Shown: piece by piece, positions 37,668 through 45,602 of the stretch
Layout of the letters: every line of letters begins with the position of its first letter
Position numbering within the stretch: position 1 is the stretch's first letter
Origin: Stenotrophomonas maltophilia
Lineage (GTDB): Bacteria; Pseudomonadota; Gammaproteobacteria; Xanthomonadales; Xanthomonadaceae
Assembly: GCA_002387845.1 (NCBI GenBank)
Contig: DGLB01000057.1
Coordinates: forward strand, 1-64,000
Direction of reading: 5' to 3'
DNA: 64,000 nucleotides
Notes under the pieces: generated by a model
What the model was told of the DNA's origin: nothing
Seen by the model: only the letters and a program-made list of their open reading frames with translations
The model's database searches: none
Position numbers and translations under genes: made by a program

Positions 37668-38006
37668 ATGAAACTGATCTCCGCCATCATCCGGCCGTTC
37701 AAGCTCGACGAGGTCCGCGAGGCCCTCTCCGACGCAGGCGTGTCGGGCATCACCGTGACCGAAGTGAAAGGCTTCGGCCGCCAGAAGGGCCATACCGAGT
37801 TGTACCGCGGCGCGGAGTACGTCGTGGATTTCCTGCCGAAGATCAAGATTGAAACCGTGGTCACCGACGACCGCCTGGACGCGGTGGTTGAAGCGATCCA
37901 GAACGCGGCCGGCACCGGCAAGATCGGTGACGGCAAGATCTTCGTTACGCCTGTGGAACAGGTGGTGCGCATCCGCACCGGCGAAATCGGCGCAGACGCG
38001 CTCTAA
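37668..38006 (+). CDS. glnK: P-II nitrogen regulatory protein
   Basis: This 112-residue trimeric signal protein senses 2-oxoglutarate and ATP/ADP. The T-loop reads KGHTELYRGAEY with the uridylylation Tyr at residue 51. The B-loop region TGKIGDGKIFV and the end VVRIRTGEIGADAL are typical. The ATG at MKLISAIIRP was chosen over one two codons upstream. Linkage to amtB, 21 bases downstream, marks it as the GlnK type that docks on the ammonium channel. Confidence 0.95.
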   Translation: MKLISAIIRPFKLDEVREALSDAGVSGITVTEVKGFGRQKGHTELYRGAEYVVDFLPKIKIETVVTDDRLDAVVEAIQNAAGTGKIGDGKIFVTPVEQVVRIRTGEIGADAL

Positions 38007-38027
38007 CTCTCACTCGGAGTCCCCACC

Positions 38028-39467
38028 ATGAAGACCTCTTTGTTCACCGGGTGGCAAGTCCGGTTCCACGCGGTGTGCCTGATGATGCTGCTCAGCGCGC
38101 TGGCCGTGGGCGCATTCTCCAGCACCGCACATGCCCAGGCCCAGGTGGCCCCGGTCGCGGAAGAAAACGTCGCCGTTGAGCCGCTGCCCGATCCCGCCGC
38201 CGCAACCGCGGCCGCAGCACCCGCCGCAGAAGCGGCTGCCGCACCCAGCTTCGACCATGGCGATGTTGCCTGGATGCTGACCTCCACCCTGCTGGTGCTG
38301 TTGATGGTGGTGCCCGGCCTGGCCTTGTTCTACGGCGGCCTGGTGCGTTCCAAGAACGTGCTTTCGGTGCTCAGCCAGATTCTGGTGGTGTTCTCGCTGG
38401 TGCTGATGCTGTGGGTGGCCTACGGCTACAGCGCGGTGTTCAGCGAAGGCAATGCCTTCTTCGGCTCGTTCACCCAGTTCGCCTTCCTCAAGGGCTTCGC
38501 GCCCGACTCGGTCGGCAACACGCCCATTGCCGGCCTGCCGGACTATCTGTTTGTTGCCTTCCAGTCCACGTTTGCCGGTATCACCACCGCGCTGATCGTG
38601 GGTGCCTTTGCCGAGCGCATCAAGTTCAAGGCCGTGCTGCTGTTCTCGGCCCTGTGGTTCACCCTCAGCTACATTCCGATGGCCCACATCGTGTGGGGCG
38701 GCGGCTACCTGGGTGAAATGGGGGCCATCGACTTCGCCGGCGGTACCGTGGTCCACATCAACGCCGGCGTGGCCGGTCTGGTCGCCGCGTACTTCGTCGG
38801 CAAGCGCATCGGCTATGGCCAGACCGCGCTGAAGCCGCACAACGTGCCGTTCACCTATATCGGCGCGATGCTGCTGTGGGTGGGCTGGTTCGGCTTCAAC
38901 GCCGGCTCGGCCGCTGCCGCCGACACCGTCGCCTCGCTCGCCTTCATCAACACCATTCTGGCCACCGCCGCTGCGGTGCTGGGCTGGACCCTGGTGGAAG
39001 CGGTGAGCAAGGGCAAGCCGTCCGCACTGGGTGCCGCTTCGGGTGCCGTGGCCGGCCTCGTCGGCATCACCCCGGCCTGCGGAACCGTCGGTCCGCTCGG
39101 CGCGATCGTCATCGGCCTGGTCGCCGGTGTGGTCTGCGTGTGGGGCGTGACCGGCCTGAAGCGCCTGCTGCGCGTGGACGACACCGCTGACGTGTTCGGC
39201 GTGCACGGCATTGGCGGCATCGTCGGTGCCATCCTCACCGGTGTGTTCAGCGCGCAGTCGCTGGGTGGCACCAAGGCCGACCTGGATATCGGTCACCAGG
39301 TGTGGGTGCAGGTGGTCAGCGTCGGCTTCACCATTGTGTGGTGCGCTGTCGTCACCGCCGCCATCCTGCTGGTGGTCAAGCTGGTGGTCGGCCTGCGTGT
39401 CACCGAAGAAGCCGAACGCACCGGCCTCGACGTGACCTCGCACGGCGAGTCCGCGTACGAAGCCTGA
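38028..39467 (+). CDS. amtB: Ammonium transporter
   Basis: This 479-residue inner-membrane ammonium channel has an N-terminal leader (residues 1-36) and then an Ala/Pro-rich periplasmic stretch. About eleven helices follow, beginning at DVAWMLTSTLLVLLMVVPGLALF. Amt signatures include FYGGLVRSKNVLSVL, MAHIVWGGGYL and FGVHGIGGIVGAILTG, with pore histidines in VHINAG and VHGIGG. GlnK would block it when nitrogen is plentiful. It ends the glnA-glnK-amtB run; two SMAG units and a strong terminator follow. Confidence 0.96.
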   Translation: MKTSLFTGWQVRFHAVCLMMLLSALAVGAFSSTAHAQAQVAPVAEENVAVEPLPDPAAATAAAAPAAEAAAAPSFDHGDVAWMLTSTLLVLLMVVPGLALFYGGLVRSKNVLSVLSQILVVFSLVLMLWVAYGYSAVFSEGNAFFGSFTQFAFLKGFAPDSVGNTPIAGLPDYLFVAFQSTFAGITTALIVGAFAERIKFKAVLLFSALWFTLSYIPMAHIVWGGGYLGEMGAIDFAGGTVVHINAGVAGLVAAYFVGKRIGYGQTALKPHNVPFTYIGAMLLWVGWFGFNAGSAAAADTVASLAFINTILATAAAVLGWTLVEAVSKGKPSALGAASGAVAGLVGITPACGTVGPLGAIVIGLVAGVVCVWGVTGLKRLLRVDDTADVFGVHGIGGIVGAILTGVFSAQSLGGTKADLDIGHQVWVQVVSVGFTIVWCAVVTAAILLVVKLVVGLRVTEEAERTGLDVTSHGESAYEA

Positions 39468-39479
39468 TACGGGTAACAC

Positions 39480-39553
39480 GTAGTGCCGGGCCATGCCCGG
39501 CAACCGCAACCAACCCGAACGAAACACGGTAGTGCCGGGCCATGCCCGGCAAC
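39480..39553 (+). repeat. Tandem SMAG units after amtB
   Basis: Two near-identical GTAG-headed palindromes (GTAGTGCCGGGCCATGCCCG) start at 39480 and 39529, in the same orientation. They lie between the amtB stop and the terminator. Confidence 0.8.
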
Positions 39554-39597
39554 CCCAGCAATCCCAGATACAAGAAACGAGAGAGAGAAGCTGTCTT

Positions 39598-39629
39598 GAC
39601 CGGCGATTCCCAAGATCGCCGGTCTTTTT
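39598..39629 (+). terminator. Rho-independent terminator after amtB
   Basis: GACCGGCGAT and ATCGCCGGTC form a 10-bp perfect stem with a seven-base loop, followed by TTTTTC. It ends the nitrogen operon. Confidence 0.85.
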
Positions 39630-39671
39630 CTTTCGTTCGCACCGCACGCCCCAATCGGCCACAATCGGTGC

Positions 39672-40412
39672 ATGCGCCGATTCCATCTCCCGCTCGCATT
39701 CCTCGCCACGCTGCTGCTCACCAGCTGCGCCACCACCGACATACGCAGCCCGCTTGCTACCTGGGTGCCGTCGCCGAACCACAACGAACGCAAGCCGGTC
39801 ATCATCGTCCTGCACCACACCGACCAGGACAACGTGCAGCAAAGCCTGCACACACTGCGTACTGCCAACAGCGGCGGCAAGGTCAGCTCGCATTACCTGG
39901 TTGGTTCCGACGGCCACATCTATCAACTGGTCGCCGACAACCGCCGCGCCTGGCATGCCGGGGGTGGGCGCTGGGGATCGCTGGGCGACCTCAACTCGAC
40001 CTCCATTGGCATCGAAATCGACAACGACGGCAAAAGCCCGTTCGCGCCAGCACAGATCGCCGCACTGATCCGCCTGCTTGAGGATGTGTGCGTGCGCCTG
40101 GACATTCCGCGCAGCCAGATCATCGCGCATGCGGATCTGGCTCCCACCCGCAAGAGTGACCCGAGCCGATACTTCCCGTGGCAGCAGCTGGCCGAAGCCG
40201 GCTTCGGCCTGTGGCCGCGGCTGAGCGATGGGCCGGCACCGGCCGGGTTTGATGCGGTGTTGGCGCTGCGCGCGTTCGGCTATTCGCTGGCCAATCGTGA
40301 GGCGGCGATTGGTGCGTTCCATCGGCGCTTCCGTGGCCGCGACGATCTGCCGCAGGTGCTGGATGAGGAAGACGCCCGCATTCTGCATTCGCTGTTGCTG
40401 CAGATGCGCTGA
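39672..40412 (+). CDS. N-acetylmuramoyl-L-alanine amidase, AmiD-like lipoprotein
   Basis: This 246-residue amidase_2 enzyme has a lipobox leader (LAFLATLLLTSCATT). Zinc ligands are in IIVLHHTDQDN, and IIAHADLAPTRKSDP provides the second His and the acidic ligand. SSHYLVGSDGHIYQLV and NSTSIGIEIDNDG are family segments. The C-terminal helical region resembles a PGBD. E. coli AmiD is an outer-membrane lipoprotein that cleaves the amide bond in peptidoglycan and anhydro-muropeptides. It neighbours mltA, another peptidoglycan enzyme. The stop overlaps an inverted SMAG unit. Confidence 0.87.
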   Translation: MRRFHLPLAFLATLLLTSCATTDIRSPLATWVPSPNHNERKPVIIVLHHTDQDNVQQSLHTLRTANSGGKVSSHYLVGSDGHIYQLVADNRRAWHAGGGRWGSLGDLNSTSIGIEIDNDGKSPFAPAQIAALIRLLEDVCVRLDIPRSQIIAHADLAPTRKSDPSRYFPWQQLAEAGFGLWPRLSDGPAPAGFDAVLALRAFGYSLANREAAIGAFHRRFRGRDDLPQVLDEEDARILHSLLLQMR

Positions 40413-40471
40413 CGCGCATGGCGCGTCACTACAGCGCTGACCTCCCGTAGTGACGCGCCATGCGCGTCAGC
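40408..40471. repeat. SMAG palindrome pair between amidase and mltA
   Basis: An inverted unit (stem GACGCGC/GCGCGTC, CTAC tail at 40429-40432) is followed by a direct unit with its GTAG head at 40447. The first unit overlaps the amidase stop codon. Confidence 0.75.
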
Positions 40472-40545
40472 GCGGACCTCAACCCGCCCAGCCACGTACG
40501 ACGTGGCCCTACAATCAAGGGTTCAAGCCGCAACGCAGAGAACCC

Positions 40546-41697
40546 ATGAAGGTCCAGCGCCCCATCCATGCCCTCCTGGCCCTGGCCTTCCTGGCCGGCT
40601 GCACCACCACCGCGCCGCGCACCGACGCACCGGCACCGACGAAACCCGCCGCCAACCCCTACGCCAAGGCCGCCTGGTCGGCCTTGCCCGCGGTGACTGA
40701 CGCCGACCTGCAAGCCGGTTACACCGCTTGGCGCAGCGCCTGCACCCGCTTGAAGTCGGACGCCGTCTGGGGCCCGGTCTGCACGGCCGCCCCGGCCGCA
40801 AACGCCAGCGCCACCGACATCCGCACCTTCCTGCAGTCCAATCTCGACGTCTACGCCCTGCGCGCCGGCGGCCATAAAGCCGACGGCCTGATCACCGGCT
40901 ACTACGAACCGGTCTACACCGGCAGCCTGACCCGCACCGCCACGGCAACCGTACCGGTCTACGGCGTGCCCACCGACATGGTCAGTGTGCAGCTGGACAG
41001 CCTGTACCCCGAACTGAAAGGCAAGCGCCTGCGCGGCCGCGTCGAAGGCCGCGTGCTCAAGCCCTATGACGATGCCGCCACCATCAGCGCCAAGGGGGCC
41101 AAGGCCCCCGTGCTGGCCTGGCTGACCCACCCGATGGACCTGCAGTTCCTGCAGATCCAGGGTTCCGGCCGCATCCGTCTGAATGATGGCCGCCAGCTGC
41201 GCATCGCCTACGCCGACCAGAACGGCCACCCGTACCGCCCGATCGGCCGCTGGCTGGTAGAGCAGGGTGAGCTGAAGAAGGAAGACGTCACCATGGACGC
41301 CATCCGCGCCTGGGGCGAGGCGCACCCCACCCGTGTGCCGGAACTGCTGGCCAGCAATCCCAGCTATGTGTTCTTCACCCAGGGCCCCGCGGGCGAAGAA
41401 GGCCCGCGCGGCTCGTTGAACGTGCCGCTGACCGCCGGCTACAGCGTCGCCGTTGACCGCACCGTGGTGCCGCTGGGCAGCCTGCTGTGGCTGTCCACCA
41501 CCCGCCCGGACGGAAGCCCCGTGGTACGCCCGGTGGCCGCGCAGGACACCGGCGGTGCCATCGCCGGCGAAGTACGCGCCGACCTGTACTGGGGCACCGG
41601 CGACGCCGCCGGCAAGCTGGCGGGTGACATGAAGCAGAAGGGCAACCTCTGGCTGCTGTGGCCAAAGGGTGCCCCCATGCCCAACCACGGCGGCTGA
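40546..41697 (+). CDS. mltA: Membrane-bound lytic murein transglycosylase A
   Basis: This 383-residue outer-membrane lipoprotein (leader LLALAFLAGCTTT) cleaves peptidoglycan glycan strands to anhydromuropeptides. MltA parts are GLITGYYEPVYTGS, WLTHPMDLQFLQIQGSGRI and YADQNGHPYRPIGRWL. The C-terminal 3D domain carries the catalytic aspartate region PVAAQDTGGAIAG. The ATG at MKVQRPIHAL gives the lipoprotein leader; the frame is open further upstream but that stretch is repeat DNA. Confidence 0.93.
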   Translation: MKVQRPIHALLALAFLAGCTTTAPRTDAPAPTKPAANPYAKAAWSALPAVTDADLQAGYTAWRSACTRLKSDAVWGPVCTAAPAANASATDIRTFLQSNLDVYALRAGGHKADGLITGYYEPVYTGSLTRTATATVPVYGVPTDMVSVQLDSLYPELKGKRLRGRVEGRVLKPYDDAATISAKGAKAPVLAWLTHPMDLQFLQIQGSGRIRLNDGRQLRIAYADQNGHPYRPIGRWLVEQGELKKEDVTMDAIRAWGEAHPTRVPELLASNPSYVFFTQGPAGEEGPRGSLNVPLTAGYSVAVDRTVVPLGSLLWLSTTRPDGSPVVRPVAAQDTGGAIAGEVRADLYWGTGDAAGKLAGDMKQKGNLWLLWPKGAPMPNHGG

Positions 41698-41735
41698 AAC
41701 GCGCTACGCTCGGCACCGCCAAACCAAACCCCGCG

Positions 41736-41760
41736 GTAGCGCCACGCCCTGCGTGGCTGC
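41736..41760 (+). repeat. SMAG-like repeat, variant stem
   Basis: A GTAG head is followed by GCCACGC/GCGTGGC arms. It is a different stem sequence from the GCCGGGC class. Confidence 0.6.
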
Positions 41761-41785
41761 ACCCTCAACCGCAGCAAGGAAGCCC

Positions 41786-42322
41786 ATGCCCGTCGTCCTG
41801 ACCCTCTTCCTCATCGTGTTCCTGTTGGAGCACTACGTCATGCTCCGCTGGAACCCGGTCTACTGCACCACCGGCCTGCGCATCTTCAGTGTCACCCTTC
41901 CGGCCCCGGCAGACGCCCGCGCCCGCCTCACCCTCAACACGCTCGAGCCTGACACCCGGCCACTGCACTGGCTGCCCCTGGCCTTCCGCCGGTTACCCGG
42001 CGGCCGCATCGCCTTCCGCTCCAGCTTCGTGCCGCACCTCACCATGCGTCGCCACTACCCGGTCATGCGCGGTCTCGTGGAGGTCGATGCGCGCCGCAAC
42101 CAGGTGCGCGTGATCGGACTGCTGAACTGGAACGTGCCGGCGTTCCTTCTCGCGCTGCTGGTACTGGCCGTGATCATGCCCGGCACCTGGCCCATGCTGC
42201 TGACCGTCATCGTGTTCGTGATGGGTTACTCGGTCCAGCGCAACGCCTTCCTGGGGGTTGTCGAGGCGCTGCGCACCCAACTGTCGGGCGCGCCGCCCCA
42301 CCTTCTGCTGAAGACCGCGTAG
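41786..42322 (+). CDS. Small inner-membrane protein, unknown
   Basis: This 178-residue protein is not recognised. It has an N-terminal membrane helix (VVLTLFLIVFLLEHYVML) and a C-terminal pair (FLLALLVLAVIMPG and PMLLTVIVFVMGYSV). A central soluble part with alternating charged residues lies between them. An AAGGAAGCCC ribosome site precedes the ATG. Its TAG stop lies in the GTAG head of a SMAG unit. It sits downstream of mltA on the same strand with an 88-base gap, so loose co-transcription is possible. Confidence 0.6.
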   Translation: MPVVLTLFLIVFLLEHYVMLRWNPVYCTTGLRIFSVTLPAPADARARLTLNTLEPDTRPLHWLPLAFRRLPGGRIAFRSSFVPHLTMRRHYPVMRGLVEVDARRNQVRVIGLLNWNVPAFLLALLVLAVIMPGTWPMLLTVIVFVMGYSVQRNAFLGVVEALRTQLSGAPPHLLLKTA

Positions 42323-42343
42323 AGCCGGGCTTGCCCGGCTGAC
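42319..42343 (+). repeat. SMAG repeat overlapping a stop codon
   Basis: GTAG plus GCCGGGC/GCCCGGC stem. The TAG is the stop codon of the small membrane protein gene. Confidence 0.75.
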
Positions 42344-42766
42344 ACACCTCAATGCGGAAGTCCATTTGAGCTTCTGCGCGGTCGGCTAGGCGGTTGAGTA
42401 CATCAGGAACGAGTCGCTCGGCCCATCCCACCACAAAGCAACAGACCACAAGCCGCGCGACGCCGCCGTAGATCTTGCTACCTATTATCTGATGCCCGCA
42501 ATGAAGCAAGGTTTGCGCCGCCCGCGCCGAATTGCCAGAGCTGTCGGTATTCTCGGCGCTCCAACCCATCCAGACGTCGGATTCTGGATAGGTCCATGCG
42601 CTAAAGGGCCGATCATTGCCATCGGCAGTCGTCTTGCGACCGACTCTACCCCTCCGGGTTGCGCGCGCGATCCATGGGGGCATCCGGACCGCGGAGAGGG
42701 TGCCGCCCGGGATGCGCGAGTGTTACGCAGGGCGCGTTATCTACGGGATTCCCGCGCCACGACCCA
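42344..42766. other. Gap without a supported gene
   Basis: This 423-base stretch lies between a SMAG repeat and the hybrid kinase stop. A minus-strand frame of about 100 codons (containing YPESDVWMGW and LVVCCFVVGW) crosses it and then runs into the repeat. It has no good ribosome site and may be a gene remnant. Nothing else is clear. Confidence 0.4.
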
Positions 42767-45136
42767 TCAGGGTGCCAACGCCGACCTGATCGCCCCGGCC
42801 AGATCACTGCGGGTAAACGGCTTGGCCAGAATCGTGCTCTGCCGTCCGATCGCGCCGCTGGCATCGATGTCACGCGGATACCCGGAGGTGAACAGCACCT
42901 TCAACTCCGGCTTGTGCTCCAGCACCCGCTTGGCCAGTTCCCAACCCGACATGCCGGGCATCACGATGTCCGAGAACAGCAGGTCCACGCTCACATCCGG
43001 ACGCTCCAGCAGGCGCAGCGCCGAAGCGCCGTCATGCGCTTCCAGTACGCGATACCCGAGCTGGCGCAGCGTATCCACGGTGTACGCGCGCACGTCGTCG
43101 TTGTCTTCGGCCACCAGCACGGTGGTTTCCGGCTGCGGCTCGTAGCCACCCAGCGCCGAGGTTTCCACCGGGCGGTCGGTCGGCAAGGTCGCCGTCGAGC
43201 GCGGGAACAGCAGCGTGATCGACGTACCCACGCCTTCCACCGAGTCCAGCAGCACATGGCCGCCGGACTGCTTGGCAAAGCCATACACCATCGAAAGCCC
43301 CAGCCCGGTGCCGCGACCGACTTCCTTGGTGGTGAAGAACGGTTCAAACACCCGTGCCATCGTGTCGGCCGACATGCCGGTGCCGCTGTCCTTCACCCGC
43401 ACCATTGCGTACTGGCCCGGGCGCACGTCCGGATGACGGGTGGCAACATCGTCATCCAGGTGCACGTTGTCCACTTCAATGGTCAATCGTCCGCCGTGCG
43501 GCATCGCATCGCGTGCGTTCACCGCCAGGTTCAGCACGGAGGCTTCCAGCTGGCTGGGATCGATCTCCACGCACCAGATGTCCGGACTGTTCACCACTTC
43601 CAGCTGCACCAGTTCGCCCAGCGAACGCTGCAGCATGTCGCGCATGCCGTCGACCTGGGCGTTCAGATCCACCGGCAGGTTCTTCAACGGCTGCCGGCGC
43701 GAGAAGGCGAGCAGGCGCTGGGTCACGTTGGCCGCGCGCATCACGCCCTTCAATGCGTTGTCCAACGCACGCGAAGAGCCTTCGGCGACATCGCCCAGAC
43801 GCTCGGTGAGCATCTTGGCGTACTCCACGTTGCCGGCCACCACGGTGAGGATGTTGTTGAAGTCGTGCGCGATGCCGCCGGTCAGCTGGCCCACCGCCTC
43901 GATCTTCTGGCTCTGCCGCAGGGCCGCCTCGGCCTGCCGGCGCGCGGTGGTTTCCGAGGCTTCTGACACCACGGCGGTGATGTGGCCCTGATGGTCCTGC
44001 AGCGGGCGGAACGAGAACTCGAAGGTGCGCTTGCCGGTGGGCAGGCGCAGCTCCAGCTCGTGCCGCGAGGCCTTGCCCACCGCGGCCTGCAGCACCGCCT
44101 CGCAGACAATGCCTGGCGCGCCCTCGGTGCCGGCAAACCAAGCCGATTCGCAGAACAGCTGCCCGCGCACCTCCGGCTTGGTTGCCAGAATGGCCGACAG
44201 CGACGCCGAGTTGGTGTCGATGATGTGGCCGTCGGTGCTGAGCAGCGTCTGGTGCTGGAAGCTGGACTCAAACAGCGCCTGCAGGCGGCTGTCACTCTGG
44301 TGCAGGGCAGACGTGCGCTCGTCCACCTGGCGTTCCAGCGCCGCATTGTTGGCCCGCAGGGCGGCCTGCGCCTGCTTCAGTTCGGTGATGTCGCGGGCCA
44401 TGGCGTAATAGCCCAGCACCTCGCCGCCTTCGCCGATCTCCGGCACCAGGTCCACCTGCGCATGGCGGGTGGTTCCGCCGCGCTTGGGCATGCTGGTCTC
44501 GAAACTTACCCGTTCGCCCTGCAGTGCACGGTCCAGGTACGGCTGCACGTCGTCCATGCTCGGCTGGCCGATCATGTCGCCGGCGCGCTTGCCGATCACC
44601 GTCTCCGGGGCATGGCCATACCAGTCCTGATACGCCTGGTTGACGAACTGGTAGCGGTGCTCCCGATCCAGGTGTGAAATCAGTGCCGGCAGCGAATCGG
44701 TGATCAGCTTCAGGCGCTGCTCCACCTGCGCCAGCTTCTGCCGTTCCTCGCTTTCGGCAATCGCACGCACCACCGCATCGGGCAGGCGCTGCAGGCGCGA
44801 CTTCACCACGTAATCGCGCGCGCCGCGCTTGAGCGCCTGCACCGCCAGTTCTTCAGTCAGCGTGCCGGAAACGAAGATGAAGGGAATCTGCGGTGCCATT
44901 TCGCACGCCAGGGTCAACGCGGCATCACCGTCGAAGCCCGGCAGCACGTGGTCGGCCAGAATCACATCGAAGTTGCCCTGGCGCAGTGCCTCACGCATGC
45001 CGTCGTGCGACCAGGTGCGCTCGGCGGTGAACGACACCCCGGCGCGCTCCAGCTGCGCGGTGATCAGTTCCGCATCCAATGCGCTGTCTTCGACCATCAG
45101 GATCCGGATGGTCCGGGTTACAGCGCCTTCAGCCAT
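42767..45136 (-). CDS. Hybrid sensor histidine kinase (REC-PAS-PAS-HK-REC)
   Basis: This 789-residue cytoplasmic protein starts with a receiver domain (IRILMVEDSALDAELI, phospho-Asp in VILADHVLPG). Two PAS-like regions follow (RYQFVNQAYQDWYGHAPETV, then QHQTLLSTDGHIIDTN), then a HisKA box with phosphorylatable His (GGIAHDFNNILTVV). The ATPase domain shows NLAVNARDAMP and GTGLGLSMVYGF. A second receiver at the end carries LLFSDIVMPGMSG. There is no membrane segment. It overlaps the response-regulator gene by eight bases, so signals probably pass from the phytochrome unit upstream. The start at MAEGAVTR avoids a longer overlap. Confidence 0.88.
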   Translation of the reverse strand: MAEGAVTRTIRILMVEDSALDAELITAQLERAGVSFTAERTWSHDGMREALRQGNFDVILADHVLPGFDGDAALTLACEMAPQIPFIFVSGTLTEELAVQALKRGARDYVVKSRLQRLPDAVVRAIAESEERQKLAQVEQRLKLITDSLPALISHLDREHRYQFVNQAYQDWYGHAPETVIGKRAGDMIGQPSMDDVQPYLDRALQGERVSFETSMPKRGGTTRHAQVDLVPEIGEGGEVLGYYAMARDITELKQAQAALRANNAALERQVDERTSALHQSDSRLQALFESSFQHQTLLSTDGHIIDTNSASLSAILATKPEVRGQLFCESAWFAGTEGAPGIVCEAVLQAAVGKASRHELELRLPTGKRTFEFSFRPLQDHQGHITAVVSEASETTARRQAEAALRQSQKIEAVGQLTGGIAHDFNNILTVVAGNVEYAKMLTERLGDVAEGSSRALDNALKGVMRAANVTQRLLAFSRRQPLKNLPVDLNAQVDGMRDMLQRSLGELVQLEVVNSPDIWCVEIDPSQLEASVLNLAVNARDAMPHGGRLTIEVDNVHLDDDVATRHPDVRPGQYAMVRVKDSGTGMSADTMARVFEPFFTTKEVGRGTGLGLSMVYGFAKQSGGHVLLDSVEGVGTSITLLFPRSTATLPTDRPVETSALGGYEPQPETTVLVAEDNDDVRAYTVDTLRQLGYRVLEAHDGASALRLLERPDVSVDLLFSDIVMPGMSGWELAKRVLEHKPELKVLFTSGYPRDIDASGAIGRQSTILAKPFTRSDLAGAIRSALAP

Positions 45137-45602
45137 CTTTGCGGGTCTTCGAGCCATAGCGGGTGCCCTGCGGGGGCGGCTGGTTGGTGATGCCCCAGAA
45201 CATGCCCAGCCCCTGGATCGCCTCCAGGAACTCGGTGAAATCCACCGGCTTCACGACAAACGCATTGACGCCCAGTTCGTAGCTGCGCACCAGGTCACTC
45301 TCCTCCCGCGAGGAGGTCAGCATCACCACCGGTGTGCTGCTCAGTGCTGCATCGCTGCGGATCTCCTGCAGCACTTCAAGCCCGTTGAGCTTGGGCAGCT
45401 TCAGGTCCAGCAGCACCACCACCGGCCCACCGTGGTTCAGGTCGGCATACTTGCCCTCGCCGCGCAGGTACTGCAGCGCTTCCACGCCGTCACGCACGTG
45501 CGTGACCTCGTTCAGCAGCTGGCAGCGGGCCAGGGCGGCCATGGTCAGTTCGGCGTCGTTGGGGTTGTCCTCAACAAGCAGAATTGGCCGAAGGTCTTTC
45601 AT
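45129..45602 (-). CDS. Single-domain response regulator (Rcp1-like)
   Basis: This protein of 157 residues consists almost only of a CheY-type receiver: ILLVEDNPNDAELTM with the acidic pair, phospho-Asp in VVLLDLKLPKLNG, Thr/Ser in VMLTSSREESD, and Lys in VVKPVDF. Such Rcp1-type regulators are the usual phosphoacceptors of phytochromes. Its ATG overlaps the bphP stop (ATGA) and its stop overlaps the hybrid kinase start. Confidence 0.92.
   Translation of the reverse strand: MKDLRPILLVEDNPNDAELTMAALARCQLLNEVTHVRDGVEALQYLRGEGKYADLNHGGPVVVLLDLKLPKLNGLEVLQEIRSDAALSSTPVVMLTSSREESDLVRSYELGVNAFVVKPVDFTEFLEAIQGLGMFWGITNQPPPQGTRYGSKTRKDG

Noticed and set aside
42344..42683. Minus-strand frame with YPESDVWMGW and LVVCCFVVGW
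   Set aside because: No ribosome site; it runs into a SMAG repeat and the opposite gene. Possibly a remnant, but not enough to call a gene.
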